Positions 45,059-54,562 are shown, counted from the stretch's first letter. The stretch: 64,000 nucleotides of DNA from Comamonadaceae bacterium OTU4NAUVB1 (GCA_024372625.1 CP099605.1:2835001-2899000); one strand, 5' to 3'. Made by a program: numbers and translations. The notes: generated by a model from the letters alone, not told the origin.

Positions 45059-46567
45059 CTAGGGGCCCGGAGGCGGGCGTCCAAGCGCCTCGACCCCCGG
45101 GGAAGCCCCGAGACGCAGGCCATGCGTGCCCACCGCCTCGGCGATGTCGTCGTCGTGCGTGACCAGCAGCAGCGCCGTGCCGCCGTCCGCCGCGCCGTCG
45201 GCCGCGTCCTCCTCCAGCGCGTCGAGCAGCACCGCCAGCGCCTCCTGCTGCGTCACCGGGTCCAGGCGCGAGGTCGGCTCGTCGGCGAACAGCAGCGCCG
45301 GGCGGGCGATCAGCACCCGCGCCAGGGCGATGCGCTGCAACTCGCCGCCCGAGACCTCCGACGGCCGGCGCGCCAGCACGTCGCCCGGCACGCCCAGGCG
45401 CTCCAGCCGCCGCGCCACGGGCTCCCACGGCCGGCCGTGGCGCCGCGCCGCGTCGCGCAGCGTCCGCTCCAGGCCGATGCGCGGGGCGAACGAGGCGACC
45501 GGGTCCTGGTAGAGCTTCTGCAGCGCGGTCGAAGCCAGGCCCTCGGCGCGCCGCACCGTGCCCCGGTCGGGCGCCACCAGGCCCAGCAGCACGTTGCCCA
45601 GCGTGCTCTTGCCGGTGCCGCTGGGCCCGCGCACGGCCCAGCGCTCGCCGCGCCGGATGTCCAGCTCGAGGCCCTCGAAGAGCAGGCCGCCGCCACCGCC
45701 GCCGCCGTGGTCGCCGAAGCCCTTGGCCAGGCCCCGCGCGGCCAGCACCGCCGCGCCGGCCACCGGCGCGGCGCGCTTCGGCCAGCGCGCCGGATCGGCC
45801 TCGACCAGACGGCGCGTGAACGGGTGGGCCGGCCGCGCCAGCACCGCGTGCGTGTCGCCCTGCTCCACCACCTCGCCCGCGCGCAGCACGATCAGCCGGC
45901 CGCCGAGCGCGCGCGCCACGCGCAGGTCGTGCGTGATGACGACGACGCAGCCGCCGGCCGCCTGGATCGCGCGCATCAGCGCGACCGTGCGGTCGCGCGA
46001 GAACGCGTCCAGGCCCTTGGTGGGCTCGTCGGCCAGCAGCACCGGCGCGCCGCCGGCCAATGCCACGGCGGCGGCGGCGCGCTGCGCCATGCCGCCGGAG
46101 AGCTGCCACGGATAGCGCCGCGCCGCCGCCGCCAGGCCGGCCGCCGCGAGGTCGCGCCGGGCCGCTTCGGCGGCGCCGGACGCCGTGGCGCCGCGCACCA
46201 GCGCGTGCGATTCGGCCAGCTGCGGCAGCACCCGCATCAGCGGGTCGAGCGCGAGCGACGGCTCCTGCGGCAGCAGCGCCAGCGTGCGGCCCCAGAGCGC
46301 CCGGCGCGCGCGGGGTGCATCGGCGCGCGTGCGCGTGCCGGCCACCGTCACGGCGCCGCCGGCGCGCAGCGCGGCGGGCAGGTTGCCCATCACGGCCTGC
46401 GCCAGCAGCGACTTGCCCGCGCCGCTCTCCCCCAGCAGGGTCAGCGCCTCGCCGGGGCGCAGCGCGAAGGACACGCCGCGCAGCAGCACGCGCGCGCCCA
46501 CGTGCACCGTCAGGTCGTCGACGGCCAGCAGCACGGGGTCGGTGTGGACCGTGGCGGTGGGGCTCAT
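45059..46567 (-). CDS. Fused double ABC ATPase of an Opp/Nik-type importer
   Basis: A 502-residue protein with two ABC ATPase domains (about residues 12-250 and 275-490), equivalent to OppD and OppF (or NikD and NikE) in one chain. First domain: Walker A GESGAGKSLL, signature LSGGMAQR, Walker B VLLADEPTKG. Second domain: GPSGTGKSTL, VSGGELQRI, LLFADEPTSR. It powers import through the two permeases encoded just upstream. The domains are joined by a Gly-rich stretch (HGGGGGGG). Its start overlaps the permease stop by 4 bases. The stop is immediately before the thiC TPP riboswitch. Confidence 0.92.
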   Translation of the reverse strand: MSPTATVHTDPVLLAVDDLTVHVGARVLLRGVSFALRPGEALTLLGESGAGKSLLAQAVMGNLPAALRAGGAVTVAGTRTRADAPRARRALWGRTLALLPQEPSLALDPLMRVLPQLAESHALVRGATASGAAEAARRDLAAAGLAAAARRYPWQLSGGMAQRAAAAVALAGGAPVLLADEPTKGLDAFSRDRTVALMRAIQAAGGCVVVITHDLRVARALGGRLIVLRAGEVVEQGDTHAVLARPAHPFTRRLVEADPARWPKRAAPVAGAAVLAARGLAKGFGDHGGGGGGGLLFEGLELDIRRGERWAVRGPSGTGKSTLGNVLLGLVAPDRGTVRRAEGLASTALQKLYQDPVASFAPRIGLERTLRDAARRHGRPWEPVARRLERLGVPGDVLARRPSEVSGGELQRIALARVLIARPALLFADEPTSRLDPVTQQEALAVLLDALEEDAADGAADGGTALLLVTHDDDIAEAVGTHGLRLGASPGVEALGRPPPGP

Positions 46568-47400
46568 GCGCCCTCCCCGTCGCCGGCCAGCAGCAGCATT
46601 CCCAGCACCAGCGCCATCAGCAGCGCCACCGGCGCGCCGACGAGCCAGGGCGCCTCCTCGTAGTGCGGCAGGGACTCGGTCATCATCGATCCGAGTTCGG
46701 GCGTGGGCGGGGGCAGCCCGACGCCGACGAAGCCCAGCGCGGCCAGCGCCAGCACCGCCTGCGCCACGCTGAAGGCCAGCAGCGTGCCCAGCACCGGCGC
46801 CAGCGCCGGCAGCAGGTGGCGCCGCAGCACGTAGCCCGGCCCGAAGCCCAGCAGGCGCGAGGCCTGCACGGCATCGCCGGCCAGCACCGGCCGGCTGGCG
46901 GCGCGGGCGACGCGGAAATACTCCACCCACAGCGACAGCGCCAGGCCGACGTAGAGCGCCTCGCCGCGCCCCGGCGCCAGTGCCGCGAACAGCAGCACCA
47001 GCAGCAGGCCGGGCAACGCCAGGGCGGTGTCGGCCAGCATCACCAGCGCGCGCTCCAGGCGCCCGCCGTGCCAGCTCGCCGCGACGCCCAGCAGCACGCC
47101 GGGCACCGCCGCCGTCACGGCCGCCAGCAGCGCCAGCCCGAGCGACAGCCGCGCCGCGTGGGCCAGGCGCGCGAGCACGTCGCGGCCCAGCACGTCGGTG
47201 CCCAGCCAGTGCGCGGCGCCCGGCGCGGCCAGGCTGTCGGCCAGCACCTGCCGCGCCGGGTCGACGCCCACCGCCACCGGCCCGAGCAGCGAGAACATCG
47301 CCACCGCCGCCAGCACGCACAGTCCGGCGCGACGGCGCCACGCGGCGCGGCGCGACGCCAGGGCCGCCAGCGTGGGGATCGCGAACGCGCCGCCGCTCAT
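46564..47400 (-). CDS. ABC transporter permease, OppC/NikC type
   Basis: A 278-residue inner-membrane permease with about six hydrophobic segments. The EAA-like loop SRLLGFGPGYVLRRHLLPAL contacts the ATPase, and HWLGTDVLGRDVLARLAHAARLSL near residue 65 is typical of OppC/DppC/NikC proteins. Start and stop each overlap the neighbouring gene by 4 bases (ATGA). Substrate is set by the binding protein and outer-membrane receptor, both encoded upstream; a metal-chelate, peptide or opine-like compound is likely. Confidence 0.92.
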   Translation of the reverse strand: MSGGAFAIPTLAALASRRAAWRRRAGLCVLAAVAMFSLLGPVAVGVDPARQVLADSLAAPGAAHWLGTDVLGRDVLARLAHAARLSLGLALLAAVTAAVPGVLLGVAASWHGGRLERALVMLADTALALPGLLLVLLFAALAPGRGEALYVGLALSLWVEYFRVARAASRPVLAGDAVQASRLLGFGPGYVLRRHLLPALAPVLGTLLAFSVAQAVLALAALGFVGVGLPPPTPELGSMMTESLPHYEEAPWLVGAPVALLMALVLGMLLLAGDGEGA

Positions 47401-48428
47401 CGCGCGCTCCCGGCCCGGCGGCGCGGATCGAGCGCCAGGCAGGCGGCGTCCACCAGCAGGTTGAAGCCCACGAACAGCACCCCCATGCACAGCGCCGCGC
47501 CCTGGATCATCGGCACGTCGCGCCCGAAGACCGAATGCACCAGCTCGTGGCCGATGCCCGGCCAGGCGAACAGGGTCTCGACGACCAGCGCGCCCTCGGC
47601 CAGGAACACCGCCTGCAGGCCCAGGTACGTGACCACCGGCACCGCCGCCTGGCGCAGGCCGTGGCGCACCAGCGCCTGCGCGTCCGACAGCCCCTTGGTG
47701 CGCGCGAACGCGTAGGAGGGCGACAGCGCCACCTCGCGCATGGCGCCGCGCACGACGCGCGCCAGGCCCGCCGCCAGCCCCAGGCCGAGCGTGAGCGCCG
47801 GCAGCGCCAGGCTGCCCGCCTCGTGGCCGCCGGCCACCGGCAGCGCGCCCAGGCGCACCGCCACGCCCACCATCAGCAGCACGGCCAGCAGGAACGGCGG
47901 CAGCGCGCGCAGCACCACCGCCACGGCCAGCGTGAAGCGGTCGATGCGCCCGCCCGCGTGCAGGCCCGACCAGAGGCCCAGCGGCAGGCCCAGCGCCGCG
48001 CCGACGGCCAGCGCCGCCGCCGCCAGCGCCAGCGTCGCGCCCAGCGCGTGCGCGACCTCCTCTTGGACCCGGTCGCCGGTGACCAGCGACACGCCCAGGT
48101 CCAGCCGCAGCAGGTCGCCCCACCAGTGCAGCAGGGCCAGGGCGAGCGGGCGGTCCAGGCCGAGTTCGGCGCGCACGGCCGCCGCCGCCGCGTTGCTCAC
48201 CAGGTCGTGGCCGTAGCGGCCGGCGGCGATGCGCATGGCCATGTCGCCCGGCAGCGCGCGTGCCATGAAGAAGCACAGCGTGCCCACCAGCAGCGCCAGC
48301 GCGACGACCTGGCAGGCGCGGCGCAGCAGCAGGCCGGCCCAGGGGGAGCGGAACGTCGTCGGCGGAGTCGCCGGATTCATCGAGCGTGGGTCCGGGGTCG
48401 TGGCAGTCGTCGGCGGCGGCGTCGTCAT
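47397..48428 (-). CDS. ABC transporter permease, OppB/NikB type
   Basis: A 343-residue inner-membrane permease. After a Pro/Thr-rich N-terminal extension of about 30 residues come about six membrane segments. The AFARTKGLSDAQALVRHGLRQA loop is the ATPase-coupling motif and FAWPGIGHELVHSVFGRDVPMIQG near the C terminus is the hallmark of OppB-type permeases. It pairs with the OppC-type permease downstream. The start overlaps the binding protein stop (ATGA). The extension could be shorter if translation starts at the Met near residue 17. Confidence 0.92.
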   Translation of the reverse strand: MTTPPPTTATTPDPRSMNPATPPTTFRSPWAGLLLRRACQVVALALLVGTLCFFMARALPGDMAMRIAAGRYGHDLVSNAAAAAVRAELGLDRPLALALLHWWGDLLRLDLGVSLVTGDRVQEEVAHALGATLALAAAALAVGAALGLPLGLWSGLHAGGRIDRFTLAVAVVLRALPPFLLAVLLMVGVAVRLGALPVAGGHEAGSLALPALTLGLGLAAGLARVVRGAMREVALSPSYAFARTKGLSDAQALVRHGLRQAAVPVVTYLGLQAVFLAEGALVVETLFAWPGIGHELVHSVFGRDVPMIQGAALCMGVLFVGFNLLVDAACLALDPRRRAGSAR

Positions 48429-50011
48429 GCGCGCCACCCCATGCGCGTGATGCGGAAGGAGCGCTCCAGCGGATCGAGGCTCACGCCCTCGAGGCGGTCG
48501 CCCACCGCCACCTGCAGGCGGTACCAGGCGACCGGGATCACCGGCAGGCCGTCCTGCAGCGCCGATGCCACCCGCGCGCGCAGCACGGCGACACGTCCGG
48601 GCGCGGGCGCGGGCCTGCCGCGCTGCAGCTCGGTCAGCGCCGCCACCAGCGCGTCGTCGTGCCAGCCCATGGCGCCCCAGTCGCCGCCGCGCGGCCCGAA
48701 GTCCTGCGCCAGGGTGGCGGTCGGGTCGGGCACGCTGGCGTAGTTGCGCGCCGCCAGCGCCAGCCGCAGGCTGCCGTCGCGGTGGCCGATCGGCACGTCG
48801 CCGGAATTGCCGATCACCACCCGCACGGCGATGCCGGCCTCGCGCCACTGGGCCTGCAGCGCGGTCGCGATGACGGGCAGTTCCGGGCGGTCGACGAAGG
48901 TGCGCAGCGACAGGCCCAGCGGCTGGCCGCCGGGGTCGCGCAGGCCGTCGCTCGCCGGGCGCCAGCCGGCCTCGGCCAGCAGGTGCGCGGCGGCGGCGGG
49001 GTCGTGGCGAAGCGGCGCCAGCGCCGGGTCGTGCCAGCCGGCCAGCGTCGGCGGGAACAGCTGCGTGGCGGCCAGTTCGGGGTCGCGCAGCAGCGCCCCG
49101 GCGATGCCGGCGCGGTCGATCGCCAGGCTCAGCGCGCGCCGCACGCGCACGTCGGCCAGCGGTCCCGGGCCGGCGTTGACCTTCACGATCACGGTGCGCG
49201 GCAGGGTGACCGAGGCGATGCGCGCGGCGCCGCGCCGCCGCAGCCGCGCCAGGCTGACCGGGTCGAGCCCGTAGGCCAGGTCGGCCTGGCCGCCCTCGGC
49301 CATCAGGGCGCGGGTCTCGGGCCGGCTCGCGCACAGGTAGGCGACGCGCTCGACGGCCGGGCGCGGGCCGTCCCAGGACCCGGACAGCGCCGTCTCCACG
49401 CGCTGCGGCGCCTCGACCACCACCGCGCGGTACGGCCCGCTGCCGACGATGGCGCGCACGGCGCCGTCGGCGGCGTAGCTCGACGGCGCCAGCACCATCG
49501 TGCTGCTGTGGGCCAGCAGCGCGGGCAGGCCCGCGTACGGCGCCGACAGTCGGATCGTGACGGCGCCGGCGGCGTCGTCGGGCTCGATGGCCGCCACGGG
49601 CGCCGCGCTCAGCAGGGCCGGGGGCGTGCGCGCGGCGCGCAGGCAGCGCGCGACGGCCGTGGCCGTGACCGGCGTGGCGTCGTGGAAGCGCGCGCCGGGG
49701 CGCAGTTCGAAGCGCCACGCCAGGCCGTCGTCCGACACCCGCCAGCGCGCGGCCAGGCCGGGCAGCGGCGTGCCGTCGTCGTGCGCCTCCATCAGGGTCT
49801 CGGTGACCTGCAGGCGCGTGAAGACGAAGCCGCTGCTCGCGGGCGCGAGCCCGGCGATCTCCCACGGGCCGACGATGCGCAGCGGCGCGCGTCCGCCCGG
49901 GCCGGCCGGGGCGGACGGCGTCGCCGCGACCGCGCCGGCGGCCAGCGACAGCCCCAGCGCCGCGCGGCGCGTGAACGCGAAGGCGGCGGCGTCCAGAGGT
50001 CCGGTCGCCAT
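48425..50011 (-). CDS. ABC transporter substrate-binding protein (SBP family 5)
   Basis: A 528-residue periplasmic binding protein of the peptide/nickel/opine class (cluster C). The N terminus FTRRAALGLSLAAGAVAA resembles a twin-arginine signal, so Tat export is possible. Family features: LAARWRVSDDGLAWRFELRPGARFHDATPVTA and RVRRALSLAIDRAGIAGALL. The ligand cannot be read from sequence. It starts 2 bases after the TonB receptor stop and overlaps the first permease gene, giving an outer-membrane-to-cytoplasm import operon of five genes. Confidence 0.92.
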   Translation of the reverse strand: MATGPLDAAAFAFTRRAALGLSLAAGAVAATPSAPAGPGGRAPLRIVGPWEIAGLAPASSGFVFTRLQVTETLMEAHDDGTPLPGLAARWRVSDDGLAWRFELRPGARFHDATPVTATAVARCLRAARTPPALLSAAPVAAIEPDDAAGAVTIRLSAPYAGLPALLAHSSTMVLAPSSYAADGAVRAIVGSGPYRAVVVEAPQRVETALSGSWDGPRPAVERVAYLCASRPETRALMAEGGQADLAYGLDPVSLARLRRRGAARIASVTLPRTVIVKVNAGPGPLADVRVRRALSLAIDRAGIAGALLRDPELAATQLFPPTLAGWHDPALAPLRHDPAAAAHLLAEAGWRPASDGLRDPGGQPLGLSLRTFVDRPELPVIATALQAQWREAGIAVRVVIGNSGDVPIGHRDGSLRLALAARNYASVPDPTATLAQDFGPRGGDWGAMGWHDDALVAALTELQRGRPAPAPGRVAVLRARVASALQDGLPVIPVAWYRLQVAVGDRLEGVSLDPLERSFRITRMGWRA

Positions 50012-50013
50012 CC

Positions 50014-52230
50014 TCAGAACCTCGCCTGCACGCCGAGCGTGACGGTGCGCGGCAGGCCGGGCGTGACCCAGACGCGGTTGAACGCGCTGGTGTAGTAGGT
50101 GCGGTCGAACACGTTGTCGACGTCCAGCGTCAGGCGCAGCGTCGGGTTGATGCGCCAGTAGCCCACCAGCTTGGCCGTGGTGTAGGCCGGCAGGTCGAAG
50201 GCCGGGGTGCCGGCATTCGCCTCGGCCTGCGTGCGCGCCTCGCCCAGGCGCCGGCCGGTGTGCGTGAGGCCGCCGCCCACGCCGTAGCGCTGGCCGCTGG
50301 CCAGGGCGTCCTCGTACATCGCCAGCACGCTGCCGTTGACCCGGGGGACGTTGAGCAGGCGACCGCCGGTCTCCAGCGTGCCGTCGCGCACGACCTCGAC
50401 GTCGTTGAGCGACAGGCTGGCGTTGACGCGCCAGTGGCGGCTGAGCTGGCCGGCGAGGTCGAACTCCGCGCCCCGGCTGCGGACCTCGCCCGCCGCCACC
50501 GAGAAGCCGGCGTTGGCCGCGTCGGCCGTCAGCACGTTGCGCTTGGCGATGTCGAACAGCGCCACCGTCGCGCCCATGCGCCGGTCCGCACTCTCCCACT
50601 TGGCGCCCAGCTCCAGCGCCCGGCCCGACTCCGGCGCGAAGGCCCGCGAGGCGACGTCCGAGCCGGTGTTGGGCCGGAACGAGCGCCCGGTGTTGGCGTA
50701 CACCGTCCATTGCGCGTCCGGCAGCCAGCTCAGGCCGATGCGCGGCGAGGTCGACGACGGGGTCTGCGTCGTCGTCGCGCCGGTGCGGCGGTTCAGCAGC
50801 GACTGGTCGTAGGCGTCGGTGCGCAGGCCGGCGACGAGGCGCCACTGCGGCGCCAAACGGATCGCGTCCTGCACGTAGAGGGCCGTGTTGCGCTGGCGCT
50901 CCCGCGTGTCGGTGTTGGGCAGCGGCGTCGGCCGCGCCTGGCCGTAGACCGGGTCGTAGATGTCGATGGCGTAGGGCGCGGCGGCCGTCGGATTGGCGCG
51001 CAGCTGCAGCGTGTCCATGTCGAAGCGGAAGCTCTCCAGGCCCAGCAGCAGTTCGTGCTCGACGGCGCCGGTCTTCACCACGCCCTGCAGTTCGGCCTGC
51101 AGCGCGATGTCGTCGGAGCCGTAGTCGCGGAAACGCCGCTGGCGCGTCAGGCTGCCGTCCGCGCGCAGGGCGCTGGCCTCGGTCGAGAAGCCCTCGATCG
51201 AGGATTCCCGGTAGGACAGGCCGACGCGGCTGCGCCACGCCGGGCTCCATTCGTGCGCGAGCACGAACTGGTGCGTCTGGTTGGTCACCGTCATGGGGCC
51301 GTCGCCCGGCTCGCCCAGGAAGGTGCGGCGCGAGATGGCGCCCAGCCGGCCGTTCACCGCCACCACGCCCCGGTCGAGCGGGGTCTCGTGGCGCAGGTAC
51401 TCGCCCACGTAGTCGAGCACCGTGTCGCGCCCGAGCTTCCAGGTGAAGGCCGGCGCGAGCACCTGGCGCCGCGTGGTGACGGTGTCGCGGAAGCTGTCGC
51501 GGTCCTCCACCGCCACGTTCAGCCGGTAGGCGAAACGCTCGCCCAGCGGACCGGTGCTGTCGAAGGCGCCGCGCTTGAGGCCGTGGCTGCCGAGGTAGCC
51601 CTCGACGGCGTGGGCGGGCGTCCACTGCGGTCGCTTGGAGACGATGTTGAGCGTGCCGCCGGGCTCGCTGCTGCCGTAGAGCGCGGCGGCCGGGCCCTTC
51701 AGGAACTCGATGCGCTCGACGCCGGCGAGGTCGCGCGGCGCGTTGAAGCCCCGGTTGGACGAGAAGCCGTTGAACAGCGTCGCCATGCCGGTGCTGTCGT
51801 TGCCCGGCAGGCCCCGGATGGCGACGTTGTCCCAGAGCCCGCCGAAGTTGTTCTGGCGCGAGACGCCGCCGACGTGGTCGAGCACGTCGTCCAGTTTGGT
51901 CGCGCCCAGGTCGTCGATGGCCTGGCGGGTGATCACGCGCACCGACTGCGGCAGCTCGCGCAGCGGCAGGTCGGTCTTGGCGCCGGCCGCCTCGTCGGCC
52001 TGGTAGACGCCGGATTCGGTGCGGCCGACGACCTCGACGGTGGCGAGGTCGGCGGTGGCTTCGGTCGCGTCGGTGGCGGCGTCGCCGGCGACGGACGCGC
52101 CGGCCGGCGCGGTGGCCGGCTGCGCCGACACGGGCGCGGCGAACAGCGCCGCGACGGCCAGCGCGAGCGGCGACGTGCGGGCACGCAGGGAGATTCCCGG
52201 GGATTGGAAAGCGGTCATGGCAACGGACAT
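50014..52230 (-). CDS. TonB-dependent siderophore-type receptor
   Basis: A 738-residue outer-membrane receptor (718-740 depending on start; ATG at 52218 is also possible). A signal peptide ends ALFAAPVSAQ. The plug domain (about 70-185) has LRELPQSVRVITRQAIDDLG, a typical siderophore-receptor TonB-box region, and RIEFLKGPAAALYGSSEPGG. The C-terminal barrel ends in TLGVQARF. It should bring a chelated compound across the outer membrane using TonB energy. It is followed without a gap by an Opp/Nik-type ABC importer rather than the usual FecCD type, which suggests a metallophore such as an opine or a peptide-like chelate. No clear Fur box was seen. Confidence 0.92.
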   Translation of the reverse strand: MSVAMTAFQSPGISLRARTSPLALAVAALFAAPVSAQPATAPAGASVAGDAATDATEATADLATVEVVGRTESGVYQADEAAGAKTDLPLRELPQSVRVITRQAIDDLGATKLDDVLDHVGGVSRQNNFGGLWDNVAIRGLPGNDSTGMATLFNGFSSNRGFNAPRDLAGVERIEFLKGPAAALYGSSEPGGTLNIVSKRPQWTPAHAVEGYLGSHGLKRGAFDSTGPLGERFAYRLNVAVEDRDSFRDTVTTRRQVLAPAFTWKLGRDTVLDYVGEYLRHETPLDRGVVAVNGRLGAISRRTFLGEPGDGPMTVTNQTHQFVLAHEWSPAWRSRVGLSYRESSIEGFSTEASALRADGSLTRQRRFRDYGSDDIALQAELQGVVKTGAVEHELLLGLESFRFDMDTLQLRANPTAAAPYAIDIYDPVYGQARPTPLPNTDTRERQRNTALYVQDAIRLAPQWRLVAGLRTDAYDQSLLNRRTGATTTQTPSSTSPRIGLSWLPDAQWTVYANTGRSFRPNTGSDVASRAFAPESGRALELGAKWESADRRMGATVALFDIAKRNVLTADAANAGFSVAAGEVRSRGAEFDLAGQLSRHWRVNASLSLNDVEVVRDGTLETGGRLLNVPRVNGSVLAMYEDALASGQRYGVGGGLTHTGRRLGEARTQAEANAGTPAFDLPAYTTAKLVGYWRINPTLRLTLDVDNVFDRTYYTSAFNRVWVTPGLPRTVTLGVQARF

Positions 52231-52402
52231 TCGAGAGGTCGGGCACCGGCCGCGCGACGGCGGCGTTCGGCGCCCTGGGAAACGGACGGGCCGCACCGCG
52301 CGAATCCTTCGGCGGGCGGCGGGACGGGGACATGCGGGGACGTGCGGACACGTCCGGGAGCGTTCGATGGAACGGCCGGCCCGTCGGCCCCCGCGCGTCA
52401 GG

Positions 52403-52918
52403 TCAGGACGACGACGACGGCGATGGGGGCGCGGACCCGGCGGCGCGCGCGGCCGGCGGATCGCGGGCGGCGAAGCGCCAGCGCTCGGGTCGGGGGACGA
52501 AGGCGACTTCGTCGCGCGGGAACACCGGGCCGGTGGCGACGGCGGCCGGCGGCGCGGGCGGCGACGCGGCGAACGCCGAGGCGATCTGCGCATAGGCCGC
52601 GCACCACGCGCACAGGGTCTCGAGCGCCGTGCCGCCGTGGCCGCCGGCGCCCGTGGCCGTGACGTCCGCGCCTTCCTGCACGCCCGCCGCCGCCGGGCCG
52701 GTCCGCGCGTCGGCGTCGAGGAAGGCGGCGGTGGCGGCCGAGGCGAGGGCCGGCGAAACCGGTGCGGGCGCGGGCGGCGGTCCGCCATCGGCCAGCGCCG
52801 CCGCCGCCCGCGCGATGCGCTGCTGGATGTGCGACGCCTCGTGCGCGGGCAGGCCCACCACCGTGTGGAAGCACACGGCGAGCAGCAGGAGACGGATCAG
52901 GACGCGGCGCAGGAACAT
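52403..52918 (-). CDS. Hypothetical exported protein, DUF2946-like
   Basis: A 171-residue protein with an N-terminal hydrophobic segment (VLIRLLLLAVCFHTVVGLPAH) that may be a signal peptide or anchor. A central Pro/Ala-rich region is followed by LCAWCAAYAQ, a two-cysteine motif reminiscent of DUF2946 proteins often found near metal-related TonB receptors. The C terminus is rich in Pro and Ser. It lies about 170 bases upstream of the TonB receptor on the same strand, so it could be the first gene of that operon. Assignment to DUF2946 is tentative. Confidence 0.6.
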   Translation of the reverse strand: MFLRRVLIRLLLLAVCFHTVVGLPAHEASHIQQRIARAAAALADGGPPPAPAPVSPALASAATAAFLDADARTGPAAAGVQEGADVTATGAGGHGGTALETLCAWCAAYAQIASAFAASPPAPPAAVATGPVFPRDEVAFVPRPERWRFAARDPPAARAAGSAPPSPSSSS

Positions 52919-53210
52919 GGGGAAGAAGGGGGCGAATCTTACGGGCTCGACATGTCGGGCACGGGTCGCGGTGCGCCGGACCGCCACCGTGGCGGGCATC
53001 GCGCGCGGCGCTGCGCGTGTCTTCCCGGGGTTGCGCGCACGGGTCACGGGCACAAGAATTGCTCGTCCGCGACGTCCCGTCGCCTCACGGCGTGCGCCGG
53101 CGCGGTCCCGCCCGGCCGGTGCCCGTGACCCCGTTCACGCGTCGGAGACACGCCCTCGCTCCCGCGATGCCCCTTTGCCTTTTCGCCCGCGCCTTCCCGG
53201 AACCACCGAC
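52919..53210. other. Divergent intergenic region
   Basis: Nearly 300 GC-rich bases between the divergent DUF2946-like and Bug receptor genes. It must contain at least one promoter for each side, but no convincing -35/-10 pair or operator was identified. Nothing else is seen. Confidence 0.4.
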
Positions 53211-54236
53211 ATGACCACCACTTCCCCCACGACGACCCGCCGCCGCCTCAACGCCCTGGCCCTGGCCCTGGGCACGCTGCTGACGACGGCGGCGACCACC
53301 GCCACGCTGCTCGGCGCCCCGGCCCATGCCGCCGACAAGTACCCCGACCACCCGGTGAAGGTGATGGTGGCGCTGCCCGCCGGCGGCGGCGTGGACATGA
53401 TCGCGCGCCTGGTCGGCCAGAAGCTCGCGGCCGAGACCGGCCAGCCCTTCGTGGTCGACAACCGCGCCGGCGCGTCGGGCCGCATCGGCCTGCCGGTGGT
53501 GGCCAAGGCCGCGCCGGACGGCTACACGCTGATGGCCTCGCCCGCGTCCTTCCTGACGACCAACGTCAGCATCTTCAAGTCGCTGCCCTACGACCCGCAG
53601 GCCGACTTCGCCCCCATCACCAAGCTGGCCGACCAGTCGATGGTGCTGGTCATCAAGGACCGCCTGAAGTTTCCGACCGCCGGCGCCGTGCTGGCCGCCG
53701 CCAAGGCCAAGCCCGAGGCGCTGACGTACGCCTCGTCGGGCGACGGCAGCCCGCAGCACCTAGCCGGCCTGATGTTCGAGTCGCGCCAGAAGGTCAAGAT
53801 GGTCCACATCCCCTACAAGGGCGGCGCGCTGGCCATCAACGACCTGCTCGGCGGCAACGTCGACCTGCTCTTCGCCCCGCTGCCCGAGGCCCTGCCGCAC
53901 ATCAAGTCCGGCAAGCTGACCGCGCTGGCGATCATGAACGACAAGCGCTCGCCCCTCATCGCCGAGACGCCCACCATGAAGGAGGCCGGCATCGACAACA
54001 TGACCATGGTCACCTGGATCGGCCTGCTCGCCCCGGCCAAGACGCCCAAGCCCCTGATCGACCAGCTCAACCGCCAGGTCCACACGATCCTGAAGAGTCC
54101 CGAGGTCATGGCCCAGCTGCGCGAAGCCGGCATGGACGTCATGCCCACCACGCCGGAGCAGTTCCAGAAGACGATCGCGCAGGAGATCAAGCTGCACGCG
54201 GAGCTGGTGAAGGCGTCGGGGCTGGTGCCGCAGTGA
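53211..54236 (+). CDS. Bug-family tripartite tricarboxylate transporter substrate-binding protein (second)
   Basis: A 341-residue periplasmic receptor. A long signal region (about 43 residues) ends GAPAHAADK. Signature blocks: DHPVKVMVALPAGGGVDMI, PFVVDNRAGASGRIGL and MVHIPYKGGALAINDLLGG, matching the TctC/Bug fold. It differs from the receptor at 15095-16075 in the ligand loops, so a different organic acid is likely. No TctA/TctB genes adjoin. A hairpin with T-run about 55 bases past the stop probably ends its transcript. Confidence 0.92.
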   Translation: MTTTSPTTTRRRLNALALALGTLLTTAATTATLLGAPAHAADKYPDHPVKVMVALPAGGGVDMIARLVGQKLAAETGQPFVVDNRAGASGRIGLPVVAKAAPDGYTLMASPASFLTTNVSIFKSLPYDPQADFAPITKLADQSMVLVIKDRLKFPTAGAVLAAAKAKPEALTYASSGDGSPQHLAGLMFESRQKVKMVHIPYKGGALAINDLLGGNVDLLFAPLPEALPHIKSGKLTALAIMNDKRSPLIAETPTMKEAGIDNMTMVTWIGLLAPAKTPKPLIDQLNRQVHTILKSPEVMAQLREAGMDVMPTTPEQFQKTIAQEIKLHAELVKASGLVPQ

Positions 54237-54562
54237 GGGTGGTTGGATAGGACTCCTAGAAAAGTTTAATGCGCTTGATTGAACGTACATGAAAGCATGT
54301 CTTCTGTTCTGAAGGCATGCTTTCTTTTAAAAGACACCCGCGATCTGCATCTTGCAAAACAATTGACTGTCAGATATTGGCTTTATGCTTAGTGCCAATT
54401 CACGAAACGATGTGAAACTGCGGCTCTCGGCCACAACCGATTCCTTGGCGTCTTATGGCGAGTAATGCTTCAGACTGGTTGCGGTCTTTGAGCCGGGACG
54501 TCCAAGCGTCGCAAAAGGGCCCATCGCAGACGAGCAGCCCGTTTGCCGGTAGGATCGTCCGC
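54237..54562. other. Lower-GC intergenic region upstream of VOC gene
   Basis: About 325 bases, much richer in A and T than the genes around it. It contains the terminator hairpin at 54291-54328 and a possible TTGACT (54363-54368) with a poorly spaced TATGCT about 15 bases on. No gene is supported here. Confidence 0.5.
54291..54328 (+). terminator. Intrinsic terminator downstream of the second Bug receptor
   Basis: A perfect 9-bp stem (gaaagcatg/catgctttc) with a 16-base loop is followed by tttt. The stem is only moderately GC-rich, so efficiency is uncertain. Confidence 0.6.

Noticed and set aside
52231..52402. Fur box upstream of the TonB receptor
   Set aside because: The region is GC-rich with no AT-rich GATAAT-type repeat.
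54363..54389. Sigma-70 promoter for the VOC gene (TTGACT and TATGCT)
   Set aside because: The spacer is only 15 bases and the leader would be about 170 bases; too weak to list as a promoter.
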